Positions 7,653 through 16,716 of a DNA stretch of 36,032 nt are shown in pieces (the stretch's first letter is position 1; the number at the start of each line of letters is the position of its first letter). The stretch spans positions 1-36,032 of the forward strand of contig VGTJ01000039.1 in the NCBI GenBank assembly GCA_016874775.1, written 5' to 3'. The position numbers were made by a program, and so were the translations under genes. Under the pieces are notes generated by a model, which made no database searches, was not told the origin of the DNA, and saw nothing but the letters and a program-made list of their open reading frames with translations. The stretch comes from Deltaproteobacteria bacterium (GTDB lineage: Bacteria > Desulfobacterota > Binatia > Bin18).

Positions 7653-9266
7653 ATGAATCAGCTCCAACAACAAGCGCGTATGAAAACCCCAGTCACTCCA
7701 CTCGATAACAGCCTTGCCGATGATTGGCAACCAACCAAGGCCAAGGGCTCGCACCCGGAAGTCTTACCGAACGACGCACACAATGCGCAGCTCATCGCCA
7801 ATGTCCACCCTACTGACTGGACCAATCCGGAACCTGCGCCACGGTACAACCTGGTAGTTATTGGTGCGGGCACGGCTGGGCTGGTCACCGCTGCTGGCGC
7901 AGCCGGTCTCGGCGCCAAAGTCGCGTTAATTGAACGTCACCTTATGGGTGGCGATTGCTTGAATGTCGGTTGCGTACCATCCAAAGCCGTCATTCGCTCT
8001 TCGCGGGTTGTCAGCGATATCCGTGACGCCGAACGGTTTGGCGTACGCGTCAAAGGAGAGGTAGAAGTCGACTTTGCGGCAGTCATGGAACGGATGCGAC
8101 GGTTACGCGCTGGGATTAGCCATCATGATTCCGCGCATCGCTTTCATAAAGAACTCGGGGTCGACGTCTTTCTCGGCGACGGCCACTTTACCGGTCCTGA
8201 TACCATTGAAGTCGCGGGCAAAACTTTGCGCTTTAAGCGTGCCGTTATCGCGAGCGGTGCGCGCGCGGTAAATCCGTCGATCTCAGGGTTAGCCGCAGCG
8301 GGATTCTTAACCAACGAAACCGTCTTTTCACTCACCGAATGTCCGCGTCGCCTGGCGGTCATCGGTGGTGGACCCATTGGGTGTGAACTCGCGCAGGCGT
8401 TTCGTCGCTTGGGTTCTGATGTCGTACTGTTCCACAATGCCGGTCACATTCTCAATCGCGAGGATGCCGACGCTGCCGAGATCGTGCAACAGACATTTCT
8501 GCGAGAAGGCATCCAGCTCGTTCTCGATTCTGAAATCGTTCACGTCGAACGTACGGCAAATGGCAAAGTCTTCCACTTCACCTCGCAAGGAAAGGCGGAT
8601 TCCATTACTGTCGATGAAGTTCTTGTTGGTGCAGGACGTGCACCGAACGTGGACGGGTTAAATCTTGAAACTGTCGGGGTGGAGTACGACAGGAAACGCG
8701 GCGTCAAAGTCAACGATCGCTTACAAACCACGAATCCGCGGATTTATGCTGCCGGTGACATTTGCATGGACTGGAAATTTACCCACGCTGCCGATTTCGC
8801 CGCACGGATTGTGATTCAGAACACCCTGTTTCATGGCAAAAAGAAACTCAGTGCTTTGACCATGCCCTGGTGCACCTACACTGATCCAGAAATTGCGCAC
8901 GTCGGCCTCTACGAACGTGATGCGCAAGAAAAAGGCATAGAACTGAACACCTTCACGATTGCCATGAGTCAAGTTGATCGTGCCATTGCCGACGGTGAAG
9001 AAGATGGTTTCGTAAAGGTCCACGTCAAAAAAGGCACCGATCAGATTCTTGGTGCAACGATTGTTGCCCGCCATGCAGGAGACATGATTAGCGAACTTAC
9101 ACTGGCGATGGTGGGCAAGGTGGGCCTCTCAACCCTCGCCTCAGTCATCCATCCGTATCCGACCCAGGCAGAAGCGATCCGTAAGGTTGGCGACGCGTAC
9201 AATCGCACCCGCCTTACTCCACTCGTCAAGAATATTTTTCATCGCTGGCTAGCATGGACACGCTAA
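7653..9266 (+). CDS. Mercuric-reductase-like FAD disulfide oxidoreductase
   Basis: 537 residues of the pyridine nucleotide-disulfide oxidoreductase class I family. The FAD motif VVIGAGTAGL is near 68-77, the redox pair CLNVGC is C102/C107, the NAD(P) motif GGGPIGCELAQAF lies mid-protein, and YAAGDI is the second FAD motif. The dimer-interface motif is HPYPTQAE, as in MerA-like proteins, rather than HxHPTxSE of lipoamide dehydrogenase. It lacks the N-terminal HMA domain and the C-terminal CC pair of true MerA, so mercury reduction is doubtful. An N-terminal stretch of ~60 residues precedes the FAD domain. The ATG at 7653 has AGGAGGTCGGCT just upstream. No mer genes are adjacent. Confidence 0.88.
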   Translation: MNQLQQQARMKTPVTPLDNSLADDWQPTKAKGSHPEVLPNDAHNAQLIANVHPTDWTNPEPAPRYNLVVIGAGTAGLVTAAGAAGLGAKVALIERHLMGGDCLNVGCVPSKAVIRSSRVVSDIRDAERFGVRVKGEVEVDFAAVMERMRRLRAGISHHDSAHRFHKELGVDVFLGDGHFTGPDTIEVAGKTLRFKRAVIASGARAVNPSISGLAAAGFLTNETVFSLTECPRRLAVIGGGPIGCELAQAFRRLGSDVVLFHNAGHILNREDADAAEIVQQTFLREGIQLVLDSEIVHVERTANGKVFHFTSQGKADSITVDEVLVGAGRAPNVDGLNLETVGVEYDRKRGVKVNDRLQTTNPRIYAAGDICMDWKFTHAADFAARIVIQNTLFHGKKKLSALTMPWCTYTDPEIAHVGLYERDAQEKGIELNTFTIAMSQVDRAIADGEEDGFVKVHVKKGTDQILGATIVARHAGDMISELTLAMVGKVGLSTLASVIHPYPTQAEAIRKVGDAYNRTRLTPLVKNIFHRWLAWTR

Positions 9267-9293
9267 AAGGTTGCCTGAGAAGTAAGCACAAGC

Positions 9294-9381
9294 TGTCATT
9301 GCGAAGAGCCAGAGGTGACGAAGCAGTCTCAGCATCAGCAGCTAAGGAGACAACGATTGCTTCGTGCCGTTCGCAATGACA
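9294..9381. repeat. REP-like palindromic element
   Basis: TGTCATTGCGAA (9294-9305) and TTCGCAATGACA (9370-9381) are perfect 12-bp inverse arms. Inside them CGAAGCAGTCTC (9319-9330) and GATTGCTTCG (9355-9364) pair as well. Palindromes of this TGTCATTGCGA...CGAAGCAATC type are widespread extragenic repeats. It lies just after the flavoprotein stop and before the anti-sigma gene. The remaining intergenic DNA to 9552 is AT-rich and holds nothing else I recognise. Confidence 0.75.
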
Positions 9382-9552
9382 CTCTCAGAGGACTTCCTCA
9401 GACCGACTCTAAAAGAAAAGTAGTTGAGCTCGCACTTCATGGTCAGTAAACAACAGTGATGAAAGATGGAGAAGGTACAGTGAAAAGTGAAGAGCAAATG
9501 TCCTCCCCTGCGTTTCTTCATTTCTCATTCTTCTTTTTCAATTGAATTACCC

Positions 9553-9822
9553 ATGTTGACTTGTCGTGAATTTATCAACTTCATCGCCGATTATTTGGCA
9601 GGCACCCTGTCCCAGAATGAATCCCACGCCTTCGCGTACCATCTCGCCGATTGTCCTGAGTGTTCACAATATCTAAGCAGTTATCAAACGACCGTGTTAG
9701 CAAGTCACCTTGCGTATGCCGACCCAGAGGACGCGGTCCCCGCTGAGGTTCCAGAAGAATTAGTGCACGCGATCCTCAGCGCTCGAGCGCAGAGTGCTCC
9801 AGTCGAGAGAGACCGGCAATAG
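9553..9822 (+). CDS. Anti-sigma factor, zinc-finger type (copy 1)
   Basis: 89 residues beginning MLTCREFINFIADYLAGTLS. The H-x3-C-x2-C element (HLADCPEC) together with the early cysteine TCREF is the zinc-binding anti-sigma (zf-HC2/ZAS) signature. Such proteins hold an ECF sigma factor inactive. No transmembrane helix follows, so it is a short soluble type. It lies 34 nt upstream of the ECF sigma gene. It is clearly paralogous to the protein at 10555: both start with TCREF, share the H-x3-C-x2-C element and a QY(Q)xTT stretch, and end with (V)PE(E/D)LV(H/Q)AIL. The ATG at 9553 is used because residues upstream are repeat-like. Confidence 0.8.
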   Translation: MLTCREFINFIADYLAGTLSQNESHAFAYHLADCPECSQYLSSYQTTVLASHLAYADPEDAVPAEVPEELVHAILSARAQSAPVERDRQ

Positions 9823-9856
9823 ACGAAACTGATACGTCTATGCTAACGTCCGGGCT

Positions 9857-10495
9857 GTGAAGACTGAACCTCCTATTCACAAACAGTCCGCAACTGCAGG
9901 GGAAGACACCGCGCTGCTCAGCCGCCTCCGTGCTGGAGATTCGGCTGCCTATGAAACCCTGGTTCGTAGCTATAGTGGTCGCCTGCTGGCGGTCACGCGA
10001 CGACTGCTCCGCAATGAAGAAGATGCCAAAGATGCCTTACAAGATGCGTTTATCTCCGCCTTTCGCGCGCTGCATACATTCGAAGAAGGCTCTCTTCTGT
10101 CGACCTGGCTTCATCGCATCGCTGTGAATGCCGCGTTAATGAAACTGCGGACCCGTCGGCGCCACCCCGAAGATTCGCTTGACGATCTGCTACCAAAGTA
10201 CATCGAAGATGGCCACCGTGAGGATGGCCATCGTGGCAATCCCACCAAACCGTGGAAAGAACCGGAAGGACTATTGCAGCAACGCGAAACTCGCGCGTTG
10301 GTACGCGAGTGCATCGACCGGCTCCCTGAGACATACCGAACAGTCCTTTTGCTGCGTGACATTGAAGAACTCGACACCGAGGAAGCGGCACAGTTGATCG
10401 GCATCAGTCCAAACGCAATTAAGATTCGCCTGCACCGGGCTCGGCAGGCTCTCCGTACTTTACTTGACCCACATTTTCAGGAAAATGCTGTATAA
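9857..10495 (+). CDS. ECF (sigma-70 family group 4) sigma factor
   Basis: 212 residues. Region 2 (YETLVRSYSGRLLAVTRRLL, then EEDAKDALQDAFISAFRAL, then STWLHRIAVNAALMKLRTRR) and region 4 (LPETYRTVLLLRDIEELDTE, then AAQLIGISPNAIKIRLHRAR) are both intact, and no region 3 is present. The start is GTG at 9857 with no strong ribosome site visible. The linker carries a small duplication (EDGHREDGHR, coded at about 10207-10233). It is flanked on both sides by paralogous zinc-binding anti-sigma genes, so it is probably released by an oxidative or metal signal. Target promoters cannot be assigned from the window. Confidence 0.92.
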   Translation: MKTEPPIHKQSATAGEDTALLSRLRAGDSAAYETLVRSYSGRLLAVTRRLLRNEEDAKDALQDAFISAFRALHTFEEGSLLSTWLHRIAVNAALMKLRTRRRHPEDSLDDLLPKYIEDGHREDGHRGNPTKPWKEPEGLLQQRETRALVRECIDRLPETYRTVLLLRDIEELDTEEAAQLIGISPNAIKIRLHRARQALRTLLDPHFQENAV

Positions 10496-10554
10496 TTTTG
10501 CAATATACCTGAGTTTTTACCACAGCATTCAGGGTTATCAGCAAAGGATCTATT

Positions 10555-10800
10555 ATGACCTGTCGTGAGTTTGTCGAGTTTCTCTGGTGCTATATTGATA
10601 ATGACCTCTCTCCCGTAGAGCGCGCGACGTTTGACGAGCACCTAGCAAAATGTCCCGATTGTGTGAAATACTTGCAGCAGTATCAAGCAACGACTCGGAT
10701 CGGTAAGGCGGTAGAGGTTTCCTCAAGTGAACCAATTCCCTCAGATGTCCCCGAGGACCTTGTGCAGGCTATTCTCAAATCACGCATAAAGGTTGCGTAG
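10555..10800 (+). CDS. Anti-sigma factor, zinc-finger type (copy 2)
   Basis: 81 residues beginning MTCREFVEFLWCYIDNDLSP, with the zinc motif HLAKCPDC and no membrane helix. It is the usual downstream anti-sigma partner of an ECF sigma gene and a paralogue of the 9553 protein. The ATG at 10555 follows AAAGGATCTATT. It lies 59 nt after the sigma stop and 20 nt before nfeD, so the run 9553-12218 could be one transcript. Confidence 0.82.
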   Translation: MTCREFVEFLWCYIDNDLSPVERATFDEHLAKCPDCVKYLQQYQATTRIGKAVEVSSSEPIPSDVPEDLVQAILKSRIKVA

Positions 10801-10820
10801 CCGGACTATAAGCTCACCCT

Positions 10821-11255
10821 ATGGAATGGTGGCACTGGGCCATCTTTGGTCTGCTGCTCGCGTTTGTCGAAGCCGCGACGCCTGGCGGTTTCTACGCGGC
10901 ATTCTTTTCTGTCAGTGCATTTCTCGTTGCTCTGCTGGCAGGAGTTGGTCTGAGTGGACCACTGTGGTGGCAATGGTTGTTGTTCTCGGTGCTGTCAGTG
11001 GTCTCCCTCGTCGTGTTCCGCAAACGCCTCCTGTCTGCGCTTGGTGGCCAACGAAATCTCCCATACGCAGTAGATAGTCTCGTCGGAGAACTGGCACTCC
11101 TTCATGAAGACCTTCCTGCAGGTGCGTTCGGGAAAGCTGAACTGCACGGCACTGTATGGAATGTACAAAATGGTAGCCCACTGCCCCTGACCAAAGGACA
11201 GCGGTACCGTGTCCAACAAGTCAATGGGCTCACCCTGATCCTGAACACCCTTTAA
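10821..11255 (+). CDS. NfeD-family membrane protein (short form)
   Basis: 144 residues. Two to three hydrophobic segments fill residues 1-70 (WWHWAIFGLLLAFVEAATPG; FYAAFFSVSAFLVALLAGVG; WWQWLLFSVLSVVSLVVF). A C-terminal OB-fold-like domain follows (LVGELALLHEDLPAGAFGKA...GQRYRVQQVNGLTLIL). There is no ClpP-like protease domain, so it is the short NfeD type. Members are coded next to a stomatin/SPFH gene, as here, and are thought to work with it in membrane microdomain organisation. The ribosome site is weak. It ends 18 nt before the stomatin start. Confidence 0.88.
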   Translation: MEWWHWAIFGLLLAFVEAATPGGFYAAFFSVSAFLVALLAGVGLSGPLWWQWLLFSVLSVVSLVVFRKRLLSALGGQRNLPYAVDSLVGELALLHEDLPAGAFGKAELHGTVWNVQNGSPLPLTKGQRYRVQQVNGLTLILNTL

Positions 11256-11273
11256 CAAGAAGGAAACACGCGC

Positions 11274-12218
11274 ATGGATGGAACATTACTGCTTGTTATT
11301 GTCCTCGCCCTTCTCGTCTGGTTCGTGCTCACGAAACTCGCCATTGTCGTTCCGCAACAGAGTGCCTACGTCGTCGAACGCTTAGGACGATACTCAGGAA
11401 CACTCAGCGCCGGCTTCCATATCCTTGTCCCGTTTGTTGATACCGTACGCTATCGCCATTCTCTCAAAGAAACCGCGCTCGATATCCCGCCGCAGGTCTG
11501 CATCACGCGCGATAACGTCCAAGTACAAGTCGACGGAGTGTTATACTTTAAGATCATGAATCCAGAGCGTGCTTCCTATGGAGTGGCAGATTACGTCTTT
11601 GCGATTACCCAACTCGCCCAAACGACGCTGCGAAGCGAGATCGGTAGGATTGAACTCGACCGCACCTTTGAAGAGCGGACCCAGATCAACACCAATGTCG
11701 TGAATGAACTCGACAAAGCCACTGAACCGTGGGGCATTAAAGTCCTCCGCTATGAAATTAAGAACATTACTCCGCCAGCCGACGTGTTGGCTGCGATGGA
11801 AAAACAAATGCGCGCCGAGCGTGAGAAGCGGGCGTTAATTTTGACCTCAGAAGGTGAGCGTGACGCTGCGATTAACTCGGCCGAGGGTCAAAAACAACAA
11901 GTCATCAAAGCGTCGGAAGCCAAGAAGCAACAAGAAATGAATGAGGCTGAAGGCGAAGCGGCTGCGATTCTTTCGATCGCCAGTGCCACTGCCGAAGGGA
12001 TTCGTAAAGTCGCAGATGCGATCCGGATGCCTGGAGGCCAGGAGGCAGTTCAGCTTCGGGTGGCTGAACAATACATCACAAAGTTCGGGGAGCTCGCCAA
12101 GACCAACAATACGATGATTTTGCCAGCGAGCGTCTCTGATATCGGTTCGATGATGGCCATGGCCATGAACGTCATCAAAACAGCCGGGAAGGACAGCGAA
12201 GCACCAAAGGACTCGTAA
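11274..12218 (+). CDS. SPFH/band 7 stomatin-like protein (slipin, QmcA-like)
   Basis: 314 residues. One N-terminal membrane segment (LLLVIVLALLVWFVLTKLAI) is followed by the SPFH domain (VPQQSAYVVERLGRYSGTLS, then LVPFVDTVRYRHSLKETALD, then QVDGVLYFKIMNPERASYGV). A charged, Ala/Glu-rich helical stretch (MRAEREKRALILTSEGERDA, then EAKKQQEMNEAEGEAAAI) drives oligomerisation in this family. The ATG at 11274 is preceded by AAGGAAA. It is paired with NfeD directly upstream, the standard partnership of slipins. Confidence 0.93.
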   Translation: MDGTLLLVIVLALLVWFVLTKLAIVVPQQSAYVVERLGRYSGTLSAGFHILVPFVDTVRYRHSLKETALDIPPQVCITRDNVQVQVDGVLYFKIMNPERASYGVADYVFAITQLAQTTLRSEIGRIELDRTFEERTQINTNVVNELDKATEPWGIKVLRYEIKNITPPADVLAAMEKQMRAEREKRALILTSEGERDAAINSAEGQKQQVIKASEAKKQQEMNEAEGEAAAILSIASATAEGIRKVADAIRMPGGQEAVQLRVAEQYITKFGELAKTNNTMILPASVSDIGSMMAMAMNVIKTAGKDSEAPKDS

Positions 12219-12463
12219 ATCTCGCTTCTCATGCTCTCTGCTACAGAGGTTTATGTCGAGGGCTTGAGCAAGAGTATGCAACAAATACAGACTTTCGCGT
12301 AAGTGACAATCTGACCCAAAATACGATATTATTGAAGCGTTTTTTTGGCCCCTTTCCCACTCTTCCCCACTTTTGGTTTTTCATAATGAGGGAACGGATG
12401 AGGAGGAAACCGGGTGTGTGAGGTTATCGGTCACCACAGGGTCAGGGGACGGATGCTCGAACA

Positions 12464-14818
12464 ATGAGGACGGTAGGATCGTACAACGTTTCTCAAGAGG
12501 AAACCGTCTCCGTTCACGTTTCCGGAGCTGATTTGCGCAGAGCCTGCGATCGTCTGGTAGCGCAAAGTCTTTCTCCCATTTGCTTTTCTCTTGCTGGAGT
12601 CTACGCATTAGTCGCAGTCAGTCACACCTTCGCTCTCTTCGAACCCCAATCCTTGCTTCTTGGTAGTGTCGCATTCGGGACCATTATTTTCCTTCTTGCA
12701 CTGCCGTACGTAATCCACCGGTGGCCGATACCGCAGGAATGGAGTCACGTTTGCGGGGCAAGCATTGTCGCCGTTGTGGTAGGAAATGTCCTCCTCCGCT
12801 TTTTCGTCCTGCAGAACACAAGATACACCATCGATATTGTCCTGTGTGTCATCGGCACTGGAGGTTTATTTTTATCCGCGCGCTGGCTCCTCGGTACACT
12901 GTTCGCCATTGTCACAAGCTGGGTCGTTGCGGCAGCGGTCCTGTTCCCTACCATCCTGTGGAGCCACGAAGCGCTAGTTATCGTTGCAGCTTCAGTTCTC
13001 GCTATCCTCATCCACCTCGTTCGTCGCCGTAACGTTCAAGAGCTTGAATGGCTGCGTCAGCAAGAGCGTGGTCAGAGAACTGCGCTCGAAGCCACTCTCA
13101 CGCAGTTACATCAGAGTGAAGCGCACTATCGCAGTTTGGTTGATAATGCCAATGATGGCATTGTGTCATTTACCCTGGATGGCACGCTCACGAGTGTCAA
13201 TCGGGGATTGGCGGAAATGCTCGGCTGGTCAGTACAGGAAATGATGGGACATACCTATCGAGAGTTTGCAACGCCGGAGTTTTGGCGCCAAGGGGAAGAG
13301 CGAACGCGTAAAGTACTGGCTGGTGAACGAGTCCCTTCATCCTTTACCGGAGAGTTACGCCGTAGAGACGGAAGTCTCGTGCCGGTTGAGGCCCGTGCTC
13401 GCTTGATCCGCGATGCAGCAGGCCATGTCGTCGGTGTTCAAGGCATCTTTCGTGACATTACTGAACGCATGAAAGTCGAAGAACACCTCCGCCTTTACAA
13501 TGAGCAGATCCAACGTCATGCAGAGGAACTGGAACAGCGAGTCGCGGAACGCACTGTCGCCTTGATGGACGCGAATGCCTCGCTACAAGAAGAAATCAGC
13601 GAGCGCATGCGCATTCAAGCCATCGTCCGTGAAAGCGAGGAACGCTACCGTAGTCTCTTTGAAGCGTGTCCTGAGGCAATCCTCGTCCACCATGATGGCC
13701 GTGTGGTGCTTGCCAACCCTGCGTGTGCGAGACTTGCCGGATTTCCGGATGCAGACGCACTCATTGGGAAGTCCATTTGGGACTTTATCCCCGCCGAAGT
13801 CAGTGGAGTCACCCGCGAACGCCTGAATGCGCTCATTGAAGAACAACGCCCCGCAGAACCGATCGAGATCAAACTTCGTCGCCTAACAGGAGAGCTACTC
13901 GATGTTGAGTCCTCTGCCATTTTCTTCTTGTATCGAGGGAAACCTGCGGCTCTCGGATTTCTCAGAGACATCACTACACGTAAGCGTGCCGAGGAGGGAC
14001 TTCGTGAACTGAACGCCCAACTCGAACAGCGGGTCAAGACACGAACCGCGCAATTACAGATTGCCAAAGAGCAAGCCGAAGCCGCCGATCGCCTCAAGTC
14101 CGCGTTCCTTGCGACAATGTCCCATGAATTACGTACCCCTCTCAACTCGATCATTGGCTTCACTGGGGTGATTCTGCAAGGACTGGCTGGCCCGCTCAAC
14201 AGTGAGCAGAGCAAACAGCTTGACATGGTACGAACCAGCGCCCGACATTTGCTCAGCCTGATTAATGACGTGCTCGACATTTCCAAGATCGAAGCTGGCC
14301 AAATTGAAATTCATGCCAAATCGTTCGCCTATCCAGAAGCAATCGAGAAGGTCGTCAAGACCGTAAGTGTCCTGGCTGAGCAAAAAGGCTTGGCTTTGCA
14401 GACGGCGGTCGCTGCGAATATCAATCTGATTGAGAGTGATCGCCGTCGCGTCGAACAGATTCTGCTCAATTTACTCAACAATGCGATAAAGTTTACCGAA
14501 ACTGGCACGGTACGACTGGAATGCCGTCGTATCCCTGGCTGGATTGAAACGAGCGTAAGTGACACTGGCATCGGAATCAGAAATGACGATCGCCACAAAC
14601 TCTTTCAGACGTTTCGTCAGTTAGATACCGGCCTGACCCGTCGTCACGAAGGAACTGGTCTCGGACTGGCCATCTGCAAGCGCTTGGTCGAATTACTTGG
14701 CGGGACAATTTGGGTTGACAGTGTGTGGGGCATGGGCAGCACCTTCACGTTCACGCTCCCTATAACTGAGCCAACAGAAAACCTACAACCTTATGTCGCT
14801 CACCATCTTAGTCATTGA
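12464..14818 (+). CDS. Membrane PAS-PAS sensor histidine kinase
   Basis: 784 residues. About six hydrophobic helices lie between residues 40 and 185, then PAS 1 ([20 protein letters not shown]..., about 222-340, ending [11 protein letters not shown]), a coiled coil (about 340-385), PAS 2 ([20 protein letters not shown]..., about 395-510), HisKA with H554 in [19 protein letters not shown], and a HATPase_c domain (N-box [11 protein letters not shown]1 DTGIGI; G2 GTGLGLAI). No receiver domain is fused. The start at 12464 has no strong ribosome site, so it could be a little downstream. The stop overlaps the next gene by 26 nt. It heads a three-gene phosphorelay set. Confidence 0.9.
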   Translation: MRTVGSYNVSQEETVSVHVSGADLRRACDRLVAQSLSPICFSLAGVYALVAVSHTFALFEPQSLLLGSVAFGTIIFLLALPYVIHRWPIPQEWSHVCGASIVAVVVGNVLLRFFVLQNTRYTIDIVLCVIGTGGLFLSARWLLGTLFAIVTSWVVAAAVLFPTILWSHEALVIVAASVLAILIHLVRRRNVQELEWLRQQERGQRTALEATLTQLHQSEAHYRSLVDNANDGIVSFTLDGTLTSVNRGLAEMLGWSVQEMMGHTYREFATPEFWRQGEERTRKVLAGERVPSSFTGELRRRDGSLVPVEARARLIRDAAGHVVGVQGIFRDITERMKVEEHLRLYNEQIQRHAEELEQRVAERTVALMDANASLQEEISERMRIQAIVRESEERYRSLFEACPEAILVHHDGRVVLANPACARLAGFPDADALIGKSIWDFIPAEVSGVTRERLNALIEEQRPAEPIEIKLRRLTGELLDVESSAIFFLYRGKPAALGFLRDITTRKRAEEGLRELNAQLEQRVKTRTAQLQIAKEQAEAADRLKSAFLATMSHELRTPLNSIIGFTGVILQGLAGPLNSEQSKQLDMVRTSARHLLSLINDVLDISKIEAGQIEIHAKSFAYPEAIEKVVKTVSVLAEQKGLALQTAVAANINLIESDRRRVEQILLNLLNNAIKFTETGTVRLECRRIPGWIETSVSDTGIGIRNDDRHKLFQTFRQLDTGLTRRHEGTGLGLAICKRLVELLGGTIWVDSVWGMGSTFTFTLPITEPTENLQPYVAHHLSH

Positions 14819-15176
14819 AGATAACGAACAGAACCTCTATCTGACCACGTTCCTGCTGGAAAAGCACGGCTATCGTGTTGTCCACGCTCGTGACGGTCAA
14901 GAAGGGATTGCCCTTGCGGTACAGGTCAATCCCACGTTGATCCTGCTTGATATTCAATTGCCGATTATGGACGGCTATACCGTCGCCGAAGCCCTTCGCA
15001 GTAATCCTGTCCTTACCGCGATCCCGATTGTCGCCATCACGTCATATGCGATGCCAGGCGATCGGGAGCGCATCCTGACCGCCGGCTGCACCGGGTATAT
15101 CGAGAAACCCATTAACCCCGACACCTTCATCAGCGAAGTGCAACAACATCTCCTAACACCTAAGGTCACACTATGA
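14793..15176 (+). CDS. Single-domain response regulator (CheY/DivK type)
   Basis: 127 residues forming only a receiver domain: acidic pair E9-D10 (VIEDNEQN), phosphoacceptor D53 (LILLDIQLPIMDG), conserved T (AITSYAM) and the K of YIEKPIN. With no output domain it should pass phosphate or act by protein contact, like DivK, whose motifs it resembles. It overlaps the kinase upstream by 26 nt and the hybrid downstream by ATGA, so translation of the three is probably coupled. Confidence 0.92.
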   Translation: MSLTILVIEDNEQNLYLTTFLLEKHGYRVVHARDGQEGIALAVQVNPTLILLDIQLPIMDGYTVAEALRSNPVLTAIPIVAITSYAMPGDRERILTAGCTGYIEKPINPDTFISEVQQHLLTPKVTL

Positions 15177-16438
15177 GCCGCTTCCTCGTCGTTGACGACA
15201 ATCCGCAAAATATCTACCAGTTATATGTCCTGCTTGGGGGGCACGGACATACGGTTGAGTCGGCCCTTAACGGGGAAGAGGCTCTGGCGAAAGCACAGCA
15301 AACGCCTCCAGATGTGGTCATCACAGATGTGTTAATGCCAATCATGGACGGATTCACACTCTGTCGACATTGGCGTGCGGATGACCGGCTCTGCTCAATT
15401 CCACTCGTGATCTACACGGCAACCTATACTGACACTGAAGACGAAGAACTAGCCCTCAGCCTTGGCGCGACCCGATTCTTGATTAAACCGATTGAGCCAG
15501 AAGAATTCATGCAGCAAATCGAGAACGTTCTCCGACAGCACCAGAGCGGCCATTTACATCCACCGCCGGACACGTCCCTGCAAGAGCCGCAATATCTGAA
15601 AATGTACAACGAAGCGCTCGTACGCAAGTTAGAGGATAAGATCGCTGATCTTGAACGCGAAGTCGCGAAGCGCCAGCAAACAGAGGAAGCGCTCCGACAG
15701 GCAAAGGAACGGGCGGAAGTCGCCAATAGCGTAAAGAGCGAATTTTTAGCCATGATGAGTCATGAACTCCGGACCCCCCTACATGTCATCCTCGGCTATG
15801 CTGACCTCCTTTTGGAGAACACATTTGGTGAACTGAGTAGCGGTCAGAGTGACGTATTGGTGCGCCTGAGAAACAACGGACGCGTCTTGCTTGAGCGTAT
15901 TTCGCTGGTACTTGATCTGCGTCGACTTGAGGATGGACGCTTTCCGCTTGAGGTGAGCGAGGTGAGTCTTCCCCTCCTTGTCCAACAGGTGGAAGACGAG
16001 ATGCCCGAACTTCGCCAGCAACCCGGCGTTCGCTATATCCGTACGGTCGCTGCGTCCCTTCCACCATTGCGTACCGATCCGGGGAAGTTGCGCTTGGTGC
16101 TGCGGAACTTACTGAGCAATGCACTGAAGTTTACTGAAGCTGGGACCATATCATTAAAAGTGACGAAAAACGATCAGGGAATCGAGATCGGAGTGAGTGA
16201 CACCGGAATCGGCATTCGGGCACACGCGCTCCCTCATATTTTTGATCCCTTTTATCAGGTCACGGACGTCAACACACCACAACGCGGCGGTGTCGGGCTC
16301 GGGCTCCACATCGTCAAACGTTTGCTTGACTTACTCGACGGCAGCGTGACAGTCGACAGTCAATTCGGCAGTGGCTCAACCTTCTCTGTTTTCCTTCCCT
16401 GGGGAGGTCCGCCAGAAACGCTCGCAGAGGATGACTAA
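15173..16438 (+). CDS. Receiver-histidine kinase hybrid
   Basis: 421 residues. The N-terminal receiver (VVDDNPQNIYQLYVLL; phosphoacceptor D52 in VVITDVLMPIMDG; K in FLIKPIEPEE) is followed by a coiled coil (about 145-185), HisKA with H197 ([19 protein letters not shown]) and HATPase_c (NLLSNALKFTE; DTGIGI; GVGLGLHI). The receiver comes first, so its kinase output may be set by phosphate from the upstream kinase. No membrane segment. The start ATG overlaps the preceding stop by ATGA. No DNA-binding regulator is in the set, so the output is likely elsewhere. Confidence 0.91.
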   Translation: MSRFLVVDDNPQNIYQLYVLLGGHGHTVESALNGEEALAKAQQTPPDVVITDVLMPIMDGFTLCRHWRADDRLCSIPLVIYTATYTDTEDEELALSLGATRFLIKPIEPEEFMQQIENVLRQHQSGHLHPPPDTSLQEPQYLKMYNEALVRKLEDKIADLEREVAKRQQTEEALRQAKERAEVANSVKSEFLAMMSHELRTPLHVILGYADLLLENTFGELSSGQSDVLVRLRNNGRVLLERISLVLDLRRLEDGRFPLEVSEVSLPLLVQQVEDEMPELRQQPGVRYIRTVAASLPPLRTDPGKLRLVLRNLLSNALKFTEAGTISLKVTKNDQGIEIGVSDTGIGIRAHALPHIFDPFYQVTDVNTPQRGGVGLGLHIVKRLLDLLDGSVTVDSQFGSGSTFSVFLPWGGPPETLAEDD

Positions 16439-16498
16439 ATCAAACCACCCAAGAGTGGTACACTTTGGGTTGTCACCGGAGAGACCGTAGCGTCACTG

Positions 16499-16684
16499 GT
16501 CACAACTTAAGCGAAGAGCCTTGTGTTTTTAGCCTATTAGCTACGGATATAGGTCCCTTCTCCCTCAGGGAGAAGGTCAGGATGAGGGTGACAAGCAGTA
16601 CAAACCACTCTTTTTCATCCCCTCACCCTAGCCCTCTCCCTGAGGGAGAGGGAATTTGACACTGCCGACGTCTTAAGTTGCGAC
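16499..16684. repeat. MITE-like element with nested CCCTCTCCC palindromes
   Basis: Terminal inverted repeats GTCACAACTTAAG (16499-16511) and CTTAAGTTGCGAC (16672-16684) match at 12 of 13 positions. Inside are two palindromes: CCTTCTCCCTCAGGGAGAAGG at 16556-16576 (9-bp arms, TCA loop) and CCCTCTCCC-TGA-GGGAGAGGG at 16632-16652. These halves also pair with each other at long range (16561-16591 with 16619-16645). The TCCCTCAGGGAGAGGG core is a common bacterial extragenic repeat. There is no coding potential. Confidence 0.65.
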
Positions 16685-16691
16685 TGATGCC

Positions 16692-16716
16692 GTAGGGTGC
16701 GCTGTGCGCACCCTAC
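16692..16716. repeat. GTAGGGTGCGC hairpin repeat
   Basis: A perfect 11-bp stem GTAGGGTGCGC / GCGCACCCTAC with a TGT loop. Repeats reading TAGGGTGCGC...GCGCACCCTA are widespread extragenic elements. It lies between convergent genes (hybrid kinase and glgC) and might also slow transcription, but it has no T-run. The rest of 16717-16839 holds a half-REP-like sequence (CGTCATTCCTGCGAAAGC at 16789-16806) and nothing else recognised. Confidence 0.6.

Noticed and set aside
7653-9266. Mercury resistance locus
   Set aside because: No merR, merT or merP nearby, and the C-terminal mercury-binding cysteines are absent.
13645-14286. 213-codon minus-strand frame within the sensor kinase
   Set aside because: Ser/Arg-rich shadow of the PAS/HisKA coding sequence.
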